This document shows positions 32,154-40,113 of a stretch of 51,442 nucleotides of DNA, one piece after another. Both the position numbers and the translations under genes were made by a program. Numbering within the stretch: the first letter of the stretch is position 1; every line of letters begins with the position of its first letter. Below the pieces are notes generated by a model. It saw only the letters and a program-made list of their open reading frames with translations, was not told the DNA's origin and made no database searches. Source of the DNA: Micavibrio sp. UBA6139 (lineage in GTDB: Bacteria > Pseudomonadota > Alphaproteobacteria > Micavibrionales > Micavibrionaceae); assembly GCA_002423285.1 (NCBI GenBank), contig DIVF01000060.1, positions 1 to 51,442 of the forward strand, written 5' to 3'.

Positions 32154-33593
32154 TTAAGCGACATCATTGCGTTCGCGGGATTTATAGACGGAATGCAGGT
32201 CCGGTTTCCCGAAAAAATAGCCCTGTCCGTAATTGATGCCGTATTCCAGCAATTCGCGCAGTTGGCTCTCACGCTCAATCTTTTCAACGATCAGGTCCAG
32301 CCCGGCGCGGTCCATCTGTTTTTTCAATTTCTGGACACGGGCCGTGCCGTTTTCCTGTTGGGCTTCGCGCAGCAACCACCCGGCGTCCAGTTTCAAGAAG
32401 CGGACATGGCGCGATTTCAGCATATTGATATCGATACGGCGTTTACGCACCTGATCGGCGGAGAAGCGGCAGCCAAGCTGTGACAGACCGTCCAGAAGTT
32501 GCTGGAGTGTTTTGCTGGCGGATTCAATGTCCTGCAACGGCATTTCAAAAATCAAACGCTGGGCCAGTCCGCGATATTGCGCCAGGAACGTCACCAGATC
32601 ATTCATGAACCCTGTGTCGTGCAGGGTGGAAGATGAAATATTGAGGACGTATGGCATGTCACTGGAATCCGCGCGACGGTCGCGCAGGATTTGCAAACAG
32701 CGCAGCAGCAATAAATTATCAATCGCCGCAACCATATCTTCCTTATGCGCCAGTTCAAGGTAGCGTGCTGCCGGGATATACGCCCCGGCATTGGCACGCA
32801 GGCGCGCGAAAACTTCATACATACGCAGTTTACGCTGCGGCAGGCTGACAACCGGTTGCACGAAGACATCCAGATGATCATTACGAACCGCGTGGCGGAT
32901 GAGTTCCATGACCACCGTATCGCTGAATTTATCAAAATTGGGGGTCAGTGCCGCCTCAAGCGAGGTTTGCATCTGCGGGATGCGTGGCGGGGGCGCGACT
33001 TCCAGTTCTAAAATAGCTTCCAACGGATCGGGTTCTGGCTCCGTTGGTTGTGGCGCGTTATCAGGAATGTGAGAGCGCGGACGCTGGCCCATCACGCCCA
33101 ATTGCGTGACGATTGTTTCAATCATCTTGGCTTCGACGGAATTGGACGGGGCGTAATGGCGGCCCATGGTTTGGACGGCCGTGGCGGTATCGCTCAGGCC
33201 TTCCTTCATCACGGCGACATCGGTACGGGTGCGGGCGGCTTCGCGCACCAAACGGTCGTGATTGCGGCTGAGGGTCTGCAATTGTTCGGTGACGGTTTTT
33301 TCCCACAAACGGCGGCTGGCGATGTCATAGACGACCAGCGCACCAACGCCCAACACGGCCAGCAGCAGATAGGCGTTATCACCATCGACATGGGCGGCGG
33401 CCAGAAAAATCGCCAACGTGCCAACCCCGGTCAACAGGGCGATGCGGCCCCGGCGCGACTGGACAAGGCGGAAAACATCCTGACGGGCGGGCATGGTCAG
33501 GAAACGGAAGCCTTGGCCACGTTTATTCGCACCGTGATCCGTTGCAATCGGTTCATTCTGGTCAATTTTCTGTTTCAAAAATTCCGGGAACAT
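32154..33593 (-). CDS. TipF-like membrane protein with degenerate EAL domain
   Basis: A 479-residue protein. Two transmembrane helices (about 51-67 and 74-90) are followed by a coiled coil (97-140), a Pro-rich linker and an EAL-type domain (about 225-470). This layout is that of Caulobacter TipF, a c-di-GMP-responsive factor for flagellum placement. In the EAL domain the first glutamate is kept (YEVFARL, 259-265). The DDFG metal loop is degraded to ADQV (379-382), so hydrolysis is unlikely. The LKLD and final GYFFGKP motifs remain. I chose the ATG at 33593, eight bases after the pyrD stop; an earlier ATG lies inside pyrD. It ends the pgsA-pyrD operon. Confidence 0.8.
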   Translation of the reverse strand: MFPEFLKQKIDQNEPIATDHGANKRGQGFRFLTMPARQDVFRLVQSRRGRIALLTGVGTLAIFLAAAHVDGDNAYLLLAVLGVGALVVYDIASRRLWEKTVTEQLQTLSRNHDRLVREAARTRTDVAVMKEGLSDTATAVQTMGRHYAPSNSVEAKMIETIVTQLGVMGQRPRSHIPDNAPQPTEPEPDPLEAILELEVAPPPRIPQMQTSLEAALTPNFDKFSDTVVMELIRHAVRNDHLDVFVQPVVSLPQRKLRMYEVFARLRANAGAYIPAARYLELAHKEDMVAAIDNLLLLRCLQILRDRRADSSDMPYVLNISSSTLHDTGFMNDLVTFLAQYRGLAQRLIFEMPLQDIESASKTLQQLLDGLSQLGCRFSADQVRKRRIDINMLKSRHVRFLKLDAGWLLREAQQENGTARVQKLKKQMDRAGLDLIVEKIERESQLRELLEYGINYGQGYFFGKPDLHSVYKSRERNDVA

Positions 33594-33600
33594 TGCCAAA

Positions 33601-34680
33601 TCAAGCCCCCCTTCCAACAGCATCTTGAATATGGGCGAAGCCGTCAGCCTTTAACAGCGCGGCCAGTTCGGCTGTGGCTTTCTTCACCATACCTGGGCCT
33701 TGGAACACCAGTGCCGAGTAGAGTTGAACCAGCGATGCGCCAGCGCGAATTTTATCATAGGCATCGCGCGCCGATGATACGCCGCCAACACCAATGATCG
33801 GCAGCTTGCCTTGGGTTAGGCGATAGAAATTGCGGATCATATCGGTGGATTTATCGGTCAAGGGTTCGCCGCTCAATCCGCCCTTTTGATCGCGGAAAGC
33901 GGCAGAGAGTGTATCCGGGCGCGACAGAGTCGTGTTGCCAAGGATCAAACCGTCAATGCCGGATTTCAGGGCGGCCTTGGCCAGCGCCTCTTGCTGGTCC
34001 GGGGTCAGATCGGGGGCGAGTTTAACAAGCAGCGGCGGCGGCATTTCCTTGCCGCAGGCCTTGGTGCGTTCTTCTAAAATTTGCGCAGTCAGGTCAAGAA
34101 AGGCTTCCGGGTCTTGTAAATTACGCAGGCCCGGTGTGTTGGGTGATGAAATATTGACACTGATATAATCGGCGAAGGGGCCGAGTGTGCGGACCAGCAG
34201 GCAATAATCTTTTGCTGGATCGGTCTGGCTTTTATTCATGCCGATATTGATGCCAACCATCCCGGCGGGGCGGGGGCGGGATTCCAGAAATTTTTCCAGA
34301 TTGGTTTTGAATTTATTCATCCCGATATTGGGGAATCCCATACGGTTGATGACGGCGTTACTGGCCGGGTCACGGAAAACGCGTGGGCGCGGGTTGCCGT
34401 GTTGCGGGCGCGGGGTGACGGTGCCAACTTCCACAAAACCAAAACCCAAACCAAACATCGGGGCAATGACTTCGGCGTTTTTATCAAACCCGGCGGCAAG
34501 GCCGATGGGGTTTGGGAAGTTGCGGTCCCATAATGTCACGCGCAGCGATGAATCATCGGGCAGCGTCACAGGTGTTGGCTTAATCACTTTCAGGGCATTG
34601 ATGGTCAGGCGGTGCGCGGATTCAGCATCCATCGCAAAGAGCAGCGGCTTAATAACGGGGTAAAGGCGCGCCAGTGTCAT
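33601..34680 (-). CDS. pyrD: Dihydroorotate dehydrogenase (quinone), class 2
   Basis: PyrD oxidises dihydroorotate to orotate in pyrimidine synthesis and passes electrons to quinone at the membrane. The 359-residue length and the N-terminal helical extension (1-45) mark the membrane-bound class 2. FMN and substrate motifs are clear: GLAAGFDKNAE (60-70), NRMGFPN (112-118), the catalytic-serine region SVNISSPNTPGLR (174-186), KLAPD, GLILGNTT and GVGGVSSARDA. Its ATG follows the pgsA stop with no gap (TAA then ATG), so the two are coupled. The TipF-like gene starts eight bases after its own stop. Confidence 0.97.
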   Translation of the reverse strand: MTLARLYPVIKPLLFAMDAESAHRLTINALKVIKPTPVTLPDDSSLRVTLWDRNFPNPIGLAAGFDKNAEVIAPMFGLGFGFVEVGTVTPRPQHGNPRPRVFRDPASNAVINRMGFPNIGMNKFKTNLEKFLESRPRPAGMVGINIGMNKSQTDPAKDYCLLVRTLGPFADYISVNISSPNTPGLRNLQDPEAFLDLTAQILEERTKACGKEMPPPLLVKLAPDLTPDQQEALAKAALKSGIDGLILGNTTLSRPDTLSAAFRDQKGGLSGEPLTDKSTDMIRNFYRLTQGKLPIIGVGGVSSARDAYDKIRAGASLVQLYSALVFQGPGMVKKATAELAALLKADGFAHIQDAVGRGA

Positions 34681-35220
34681 TTAATCAAAATGTCCTTTCG
34701 CGCCACGCATGTAATCCCACCCTGTTATCACGGTCAGGCCGGTGGCCAGCAACAGCAGGAGTAACCCACCGCTCAGCGCATGCGGAAACACCGGAACCAT
34801 GGTCAGCACACCCAGTGCCACCATCTGTGCCGTGGTTTTCCATTTGGCCAGTTTGCTGACATGAACGGTCACACCCTTTGGGCCCAGAAATTCACGCAGG
34901 CCTGATACCAGAAATTCGCGGGTCAGGATAATAACGGGCAGGGACAACCACCATCCGGTGATCGCATCATTCGCAACCAGCGCAATGAACATCGCGGCGA
35001 CCAGAATTTTATCGGCGATCGGGTCCAAAAAGCGGCCAAATTCTGACATCTGGTTAAAGGTCCGCGCGACCCATCCATCCAGCCAATCGGTAAAGGCGAT
35101 TGTCGCATAAAGGACAATGGCACCCCACGCGGCCAGCGGCAACGGGGACAACATCAACAGGACCAGCGGCGGTATTGCGACAATACGGGCGATGGTCAAA
35201 GCGTTTGCAAAATTGATCAT
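34681..35220 (-). CDS. pgsA: CDP-diacylglycerol-glycerol-3-phosphate phosphatidyltransferase
   Basis: PgsA makes phosphatidylglycerol phosphate, the precursor of phosphatidylglycerol. The 179-residue integral membrane protein has four to five helices and the complete CDP-alcohol phosphotransferase motif D-x2-D-G-x2-A-R-x8-G-x3-D-x3-D at residues 45-70 (DWLDGWVAR...GRFLDPIAD). Its start MINFANALTIARI is typical. It is the first gene of the pgsA-pyrD-tipF-like operon and abuts pyrD without a gap. Confidence 0.96.
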   Translation of the reverse strand: MINFANALTIARIVAIPPLVLLMLSPLPLAAWGAIVLYATIAFTDWLDGWVARTFNQMSEFGRFLDPIADKILVAAMFIALVANDAITGWWLSLPVIILTREFLVSGLREFLGPKGVTVHVSKLAKWKTTAQMVALGVLTMVPVFPHALSGGLLLLLLATGLTVITGWDYMRGAKGHFD

Positions 35221-35326
35221 GCTACAGTCTATAGCAGATAAGCCTTGGCCACGAAAAGCTGCAGGAATCGGGGATTCGTCAACGATTCACCGCTGATTTG
35301 CCTAAAAAGGCCGCAGGCACCAGAAA

Positions 35327-37288
35327 TTAAGGGGTTTTGCCCTGTAAAATCATTGGGACAGCGCGGTCCAGCCTGCGGGAATTGGCTTGAATATCCTTTA
35401 ATTCCTGATTGAAACCCTCCGGGGAGGCCAAAAAGGCAATTTCCGGGGCCATTTCGATCATGCGCAGGGTCCGGACTGTTCCGGACAGATCATGCGGGTT
35501 CAAGATGGTGTGGCCCTTATCCTGATAGTTCAGGATTGTTTTAACCAACAGGGATGGCTTCAGCCCCTTGGTCCCGGACCAGTAATTATTGGCGCGGTCT
35601 GTTTGCTGTTGCAGGCGGTTGATTTCATGCGCGCAGCAATCGGTGATCAAATCCTTGTGGTGTTCATGTTCGTCGGGATTGGCGCAGATATAATTCAAGG
35701 TCATGCTCGCCAGCTGTTTGCTCATGATCGCGGTGGCGGCGGATATTTCGAGGTGGCTTTCTATATCGCCCTTGCCCGGTTCTGGGTGTGGTGCGGGGAT
35801 ATTGCGGAATTGCTTCAACATCTTTGCCCATTCGGCGGGTGCCACAATGTCAAAAGAATCCTTGGGCGTTCCGGCGATCACATTCAATGCCGTGTGCAGG
35901 GTTGTGCGCAGTTGATCTGAATCCAGTTTTTTGGAGGATCGGGCAGGGTTAAAGCTTTCCAGCTCATGCATTTCAATGCCATCGCCGCCCTCCCAGCGGA
36001 CCTGACGGTTATAAATCTGTATGGCGTAGCCGAGATTTTTACCATGCATGTTGACCAAAGCGCCGGGTGTCTTGGCAATCTCATAAAGCGCATCTAGCAA
36101 GCGTCCGCGAAGCCCCATGTCATGGGTAATGGTGTCGCAGCGCCCTTTATCGCCCGTGAATTTGGTTATCTCGATAAACGGGTTTGTATTCAACTGCGCG
36201 GCGCGCAGGGTGGATATTTCTGCGGCGGGGCTATCCATGGGTTGGAAGCGCATAAGAACAAAATCACACAGCATGGAAAAATAATTGGTGATGTTGCTGC
36301 GTTCACCCGCTGTCTTGCCCTGTGCTTCCATATCGCGGTCCAATTGATCCAGCCCGTCATAAAACGTATTCACGGATTCGCATAAATCCTGTGCCATGCC
36401 GCGATTTTGCAGGCCGCGCCAGGTCAGGATATGGCTGGTCAGGGCCCAGCCCTCATAGCCCTTTGGATTGTTGTCGCCTTCTTCAGTGTTTTCGCGGAGG
36501 AAGGATTGTAACGGCTTGGCGTAAGCGGGAGGGTTTTTAATATTGGATACGCTGCCCGTTAGATAGGTGTTGGTCAGATGGTGCATCATGTCGTGATTGC
36601 CGGCCGTTAAAATATCACGCAAGGGGCTTAACATCGCCGTGGCATCAACACCGTTTAAATCCATGGTGATATTGGTTGGCAGGAATAAGACGGGAACACT
36701 GACGGATGGCCCATGATTTTCTTGCCGTGATTGAATGAAGCCCATTGAAATGAAGCTGTTATCAAAATCAGCAGATTGAGAAAATAATTCCATATGGCCG
36801 TGTTTTTTCAGCGAGATAATATCCGGATGCATCATGGCATCCTGAGGCAGGATCGCGAATTCAGACAGGATGATATTGCCCGTGTCACTGGCCACTTTAT
36901 TGAAGAGTGTTTTCAAGCTGCCTTTTTCCACTGGCGGTGGTTCGGGGGCTTCCATCGGTGTCTGGTAATAGGTGATGACATCACCATCAAAGGGACGCAT
37001 GACAACCGAGATGCGTTTTTCCAGTGCTGTGAAATAAGGGGTCAGGCGGTCGCTTTCATGGCGGGCCAGGTCGGTCACGGGGGTGGCGTTCAAATCCTTC
37101 AGGAATGATAAGATGCGTGGAACCGCATCACCCGATGCGGTTTGCATGATGGGTGGTTTTGGGGGGTGCGTTTGGATGTTCACAGCAACGGGGTCTGTGT
37201 CAGCATCAGGTGTCGTCACGCGCAGCAATTCCCTTTTTATATCTTTAGGACCGGGGCGCGTTTTACGCCCCTTTGACAGTCCTGTCAC
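35327..37288 (-). CDS. Large hypothetical soluble protein
   Basis: A 653-residue protein without a signal peptide or membrane helix and with no family I recognise. A basic, Pro-rich N-terminus of about 50 residues precedes a mixed alpha/beta region and a helical C-terminal half. There are several histidine clusters (GNHDMMHHLTNT, PDEHEHHKD) but no clear metal-site motif. The first start is GTG at 37288, without a binding site. A GTG at codon 24 (37219) lies after AAGGGA and may be the real start. It ends about 100 bases before pgsA and begins about 40 bases after the terminator that follows ctrA. It is a stand-alone gene. Its build resembles the 40105-42075 product only in size and style. Confidence 0.75.
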   Translation of the reverse strand: MTGLSKGRKTRPGPKDIKRELLRVTTPDADTDPVAVNIQTHPPKPPIMQTASGDAVPRILSFLKDLNATPVTDLARHESDRLTPYFTALEKRISVVMRPFDGDVITYYQTPMEAPEPPPVEKGSLKTLFNKVASDTGNIILSEFAILPQDAMMHPDIISLKKHGHMELFSQSADFDNSFISMGFIQSRQENHGPSVSVPVLFLPTNITMDLNGVDATAMLSPLRDILTAGNHDMMHHLTNTYLTGSVSNIKNPPAYAKPLQSFLRENTEEGDNNPKGYEGWALTSHILTWRGLQNRGMAQDLCESVNTFYDGLDQLDRDMEAQGKTAGERSNITNYFSMLCDFVLMRFQPMDSPAAEISTLRAAQLNTNPFIEITKFTGDKGRCDTITHDMGLRGRLLDALYEIAKTPGALVNMHGKNLGYAIQIYNRQVRWEGGDGIEMHELESFNPARSSKKLDSDQLRTTLHTALNVIAGTPKDSFDIVAPAEWAKMLKQFRNIPAPHPEPGKGDIESHLEISAATAIMSKQLASMTLNYICANPDEHEHHKDLITDCCAHEINRLQQQTDRANNYWSGTKGLKPSLLVKTILNYQDKGHTILNPHDLSGTVRTLRMIEMAPEIAFLASPEGFNQELKDIQANSRRLDRAVPMILQGKTP

Positions 37289-37329
37289 GATATTATGTAA
37301 GGGAGGTTAAGGAAGGGTTGAGGTTAGAT

Positions 37330-37357
37330 AAAAAGCCCCGGAAATCCGGGGCTTTTT
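37330..37357. terminator. Bidirectional terminator after ctrA
   Basis: AAAAAGCCCCGG / CCGGGGCTTTTT is a perfect 12-base inverted repeat with a four-base loop, 28 bases past the ctrA stop, with T-runs on both strands. Confidence 0.93.
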
Positions 37358-37384
37358 GTAATATTGAATGGTTTTTTGAGTGGT

Positions 37385-38092
37385 TTAACCGTTCGCAGCG
37401 GCTTTCTTCTTTTCTGCTTCCGGATCACGCAGGACATAGCCCCGGCCCCAGACGGTTTCGATGTAGTTATCACCACCGGCGGCATTGGCCAGTTTCTTGC
37501 GCAGTTTGCAGATGAAGACGTCGATAATCTTCACTTCTGGCTCGTCCATGCCACCATAGAGATGGTTCAGAAACATTTCCTTGGTCAGGGTCGAACCCTT
37601 ACGCAGGGAAAGCAGTTCCAAAATGCCGTATTCCTTACCGGTCAAGTGCAGCGGCTTGCTGTCCACTTCAACGGTGCGGGTATCGAGGTTGACCTTGACC
37701 TTGCCGGTCATGATAACGGACTGGCTGTGGCCTTGGGAACGGCGGACAATCGCCTGAATCCGGGCAACCAGTTCGCGTTTATCGAATGGCTTGGTCAGGT
37801 AATCATCAGCACCAAAGCCCAGACCCTTAATCTTGTTATCCAGTTCGGACAGGCCGGACAGGATCAAAATCGGGGTTGCGACCTTTGCCGCGCGCAGGTT
37901 TTTCAGGACTTCATAACCGTCCATATCCGGCAGCATCAGATCCAGAATGATAATGTCGTAATCATAGATTTTGCCAATCTCGAGCCCGTCTTCACCCAGA
38001 TCGGTGGTGTCGACGATGTAGCCTTCGGATTTCAGCATCAATTCGATGCTTTTGGCGGTGGATTTGTCATCTTCGACAAGTAAAACGCGCAT
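37385..38092 (-). CDS. ctrA: Cell-cycle master regulator CtrA
   Basis: CtrA is an OmpR-type response regulator that in Caulobacter controls the cell cycle, flagella and chemotaxis by binding TTAA-N7-TTAA. The 235-residue protein has a receiver domain with phosphoacceptor Asp51 (LDLMLPDMDG) and Lys103 (TKPFDKRE). The DNA-binding winged helix (about 125-232) includes LTGKEYGILELLSLRKG, MFLNHLYGGMDEPEVKIID and VWGRGYVL, which are nearly invariant in CtrA orthologues. The C-terminus AEKKKAAANG ends in Ala-Asn-Gly rather than the Ala-Ala ClpXP degron of Caulobacter CtrA, so regulated proteolysis may differ. It is divergent from fliI across a region rich in TTAA half-sites. Confidence 0.97.
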   Translation of the reverse strand: MRVLLVEDDKSTAKSIELMLKSEGYIVDTTDLGEDGLEIGKIYDYDIIILDLMLPDMDGYEVLKNLRAAKVATPILILSGLSELDNKIKGLGFGADDYLTKPFDKRELVARIQAIVRRSQGHSQSVIMTGKVKVNLDTRTVEVDSKPLHLTGKEYGILELLSLRKGSTLTKEMFLNHLYGGMDEPEVKIIDVFICKLRKKLANAAGGDNYIETVWGRGYVLRDPEAEKKKAAANG

Positions 38093-38144
38093 GATGTGTG
38101 TCCCCGTGAATGAAGAAGTTAATTGGTGAGGTGGTTCTTTTTTC

Positions 38145-38184
38145 TTAATTAAACTTTATTAACATCCATATTAACAAATATTAA
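38145..38184. promoter_or_regulatory. Array of TTAA half-sites between ctrA and fliI
   Basis: Five TTAA half-sites start at 38145, 38149, 38159, 38171 and 38181. Successive spacers between the last four are 6, 8 and 6 bases, never the consensus 7. More lie at 38119 and 38198. Their density in the ctrA-fliI gap suggests CtrA autoregulation and control of fliI, but the spacing is not canonical. Confidence 0.45.
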
Positions 38185-38303
38185 AGACGCGAACAAGTTA
38201 ACATTATCCCTGTGGATAGAAGGGTAGGGTTTCCGGGCGTTTTATGATAAAATAATCAATAGGTTGTCATAATTTCCTATTCAAAATCACCAAAAGAGCC
38301 ACC

Positions 38304-39665
38304 ATGGACCGTTTTGCGGAACAAGCCGAAGCTGTGCTGTCGACCCTGCCTGATTATGAAGTCAGTGGCCGGGTAACGAAGGTATTGGGGCTGTTGGTCG
38401 AAATGGCCGGGTTTGGCAATGATTTATCGATTGGCTCCCGCGTCCATCTGCGCCCAAACCGCGATCATGATATTCCGTGTGAGGTTGTCGGGTTTAAAGA
38501 AGACCGCGCCTTGCTGATGCCGTTTGGCAATCTGGAAGGGGTGGGGCTTGGCACACCGGCGGTCATTGCCGGAACACGTGCCGTTATTCTTCCCGATGAT
38601 CGCTGGCTGGGCCGCGTCTTAAACGGCATGGGTGATCCGATTGATGGCAAGGGGCCACTCACCATGGGTGGTCATCCGGCACCGCTGCGCCGTTCACCGC
38701 CATCACCGCATAGCCGCCAGCGCATTGGTGAAAAACTCGATCTGGGTGTGCGTGCGGTTAATTGTTTCCTGCCCATTGTGCGCGGTCAGCGTATGGGGAT
38801 TTTCTCCGGTTCCGGTGTTGGTAAATCGGTTTTGCTGTCGATGATGGCACGCTACACAGAAGCCGAAATTTCCGTCATCGGTCTGGTCGGGGAACGCGGG
38901 CGCGAGGTTCAGGAGTTCCTGGAAGATGATCTGGGGCCGGATGGTTTGAAACGATCGGTCGTGGTCGTCGCCACAGGTGATGAATCGGCGTTGATGCGCC
39001 GTCAGGCCGCTTATACAACCATGGCCATTGCCGAACATTTCCGTTCACAGGGCCGTCAGGTGTTGTGCATGATCGACTCACTGACACGTTTTGCCATGGC
39101 GCAGCGTGAAATTGGTTTGTCCGCCGGGGAGCCTCCGACATCAAAGGGTTATCCGCCAACCACCTTTGGTGAATTGGCACGTCTTTTGGAACGGGCCGGG
39201 CCGGGTGCGCCGGGTGAGGGGTCGATCACGGGCATCTTCTCCGTTCTGGTGGAGGGGGATGACCACAACGAACCCATTTCCGATGCGGTGCGCGGTATTG
39301 TCGATGGTCACATCGTGATGGACCGCGCTATTGCCGACCGGGGGCGTTACCCGGCGATTGATGTTTTGAAATCGGTGTCGCGTTCGCTGCCCAAGGCGTT
39401 GAACGATGAACAAAACGCACTGCTCAAAAAAGCTAAGCAGCTCATTACCGTGTACGAAGATATGGCGGAACTGATCCGTCTGGGCGCGTACCGAAAAGGG
39501 AGTGATCCGAAGGTTGATGAAGCGATTGAGCTTTACCCAAAATTCGAAGCCTTCCTGACGCAAAACAAAAACGAACGCACCACCATTGCCGAAGGTTTTG
39601 CGATTTTGAATGACATCATCAACTCCGCCCCAGCACCACGCGGCGGCATTCGCCGTGCACAGTAA
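38304..39665 (+). CDS. fliI: Flagellar export ATPase FliI
   Basis: FliI is the hexameric ATPase that energises the flagellar type III export gate. The 453-residue protein has the F1-beta-like fold with Walker A GSGVGKS (169-175), the GERGREVQEF and IDSLTRFAMAQREIGL segments, and the family signature PPTTFGELARLLERAG. The N-terminal beta-barrel and the C-terminal helical bundle are full length. The Caulobacter orthologue also lies next to fliJ. It is divergent from ctrA and its product acts with FlhA encoded at the right of the window. Confidence 0.97.
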   Translation: MDRFAEQAEAVLSTLPDYEVSGRVTKVLGLLVEMAGFGNDLSIGSRVHLRPNRDHDIPCEVVGFKEDRALLMPFGNLEGVGLGTPAVIAGTRAVILPDDRWLGRVLNGMGDPIDGKGPLTMGGHPAPLRRSPPSPHSRQRIGEKLDLGVRAVNCFLPIVRGQRMGIFSGSGVGKSVLLSMMARYTEAEISVIGLVGERGREVQEFLEDDLGPDGLKRSVVVVATGDESALMRRQAAYTTMAIAEHFRSQGRQVLCMIDSLTRFAMAQREIGLSAGEPPTSKGYPPTTFGELARLLERAGPGAPGEGSITGIFSVLVEGDDHNEPISDAVRGIVDGHIVMDRAIADRGRYPAIDVLKSVSRSLPKALNDEQNALLKKAKQLITVYEDMAELIRLGAYRKGSDPKVDEAIELYPKFEAFLTQNKNERTTIAEGFAILNDIINSAPAPRGGIRRAQ

Positions 39666-39681
39666 ATAACGGGGGTGAGCG

Positions 39682-40113
39682 ATGACAAATCTTGACCCCT
39701 TAATCCGCCTGCGCCGTTATACGGTCGATGAAAAGCAGAAATTCTTATCTGCCTTGTACCGTGAAGCTGAAAACCTGATCCAAAAGCGTACGGCTCTGGC
39801 CGACCAGCTGGACCATGAACGCGAACTGGCCCGTGCCGATGAATCCCCCGATGCGATTTTGCTGTTTGGCCGTTATGCAGAAAATGTCCGCAAGAAACTG
39901 GTCAAATTCGATGAAAACATCAAAAAAATGGAAAACCGGATTGAGGGAGCGCAAGAAGATATGCGTGCCGCCTTCGCCGAATTAAAAAAGGTTCAGATCA
40001 TCAAACGCCAGCGCGAAGAACGCGAACGGGCGGAACAGGATGATAAAGAATCACGCGCCCTTGATGATATCGCCATCGAAGGTTTCCGGCGCAAGGAAGA
40101 ACAATCAGAATAG
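39682..40113 (+). CDS. fliJ: Flagellar export protein FliJ
   Basis: A 143-residue, highly charged coiled coil of the FliJ/YscO type, which acts as the central stalk between FliI and the export gate FlhA. The sequence is almost entirely heptad-rich helix with Lys, Glu and Arg (YREAENLIQKRTALADQLD, KLVKFDENIKKMENRIE). It is 16 bases downstream of fliI with a GGGGGTGAG binding site. Its last nine bases overlap the end of the GGDEF-like gene on the opposite strand. The primary sequence of FliJ is poorly conserved, so the assignment rests mainly on position and coiled-coil nature. Confidence 0.88.
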   Translation: MTNLDPLIRLRRYTVDEKQKFLSALYREAENLIQKRTALADQLDHERELARADESPDAILLFGRYAENVRKKLVKFDENIKKMENRIEGAQEDMRAAFAELKKVQIIKRQREERERAEQDDKESRALDDIAIEGFRRKEEQSE

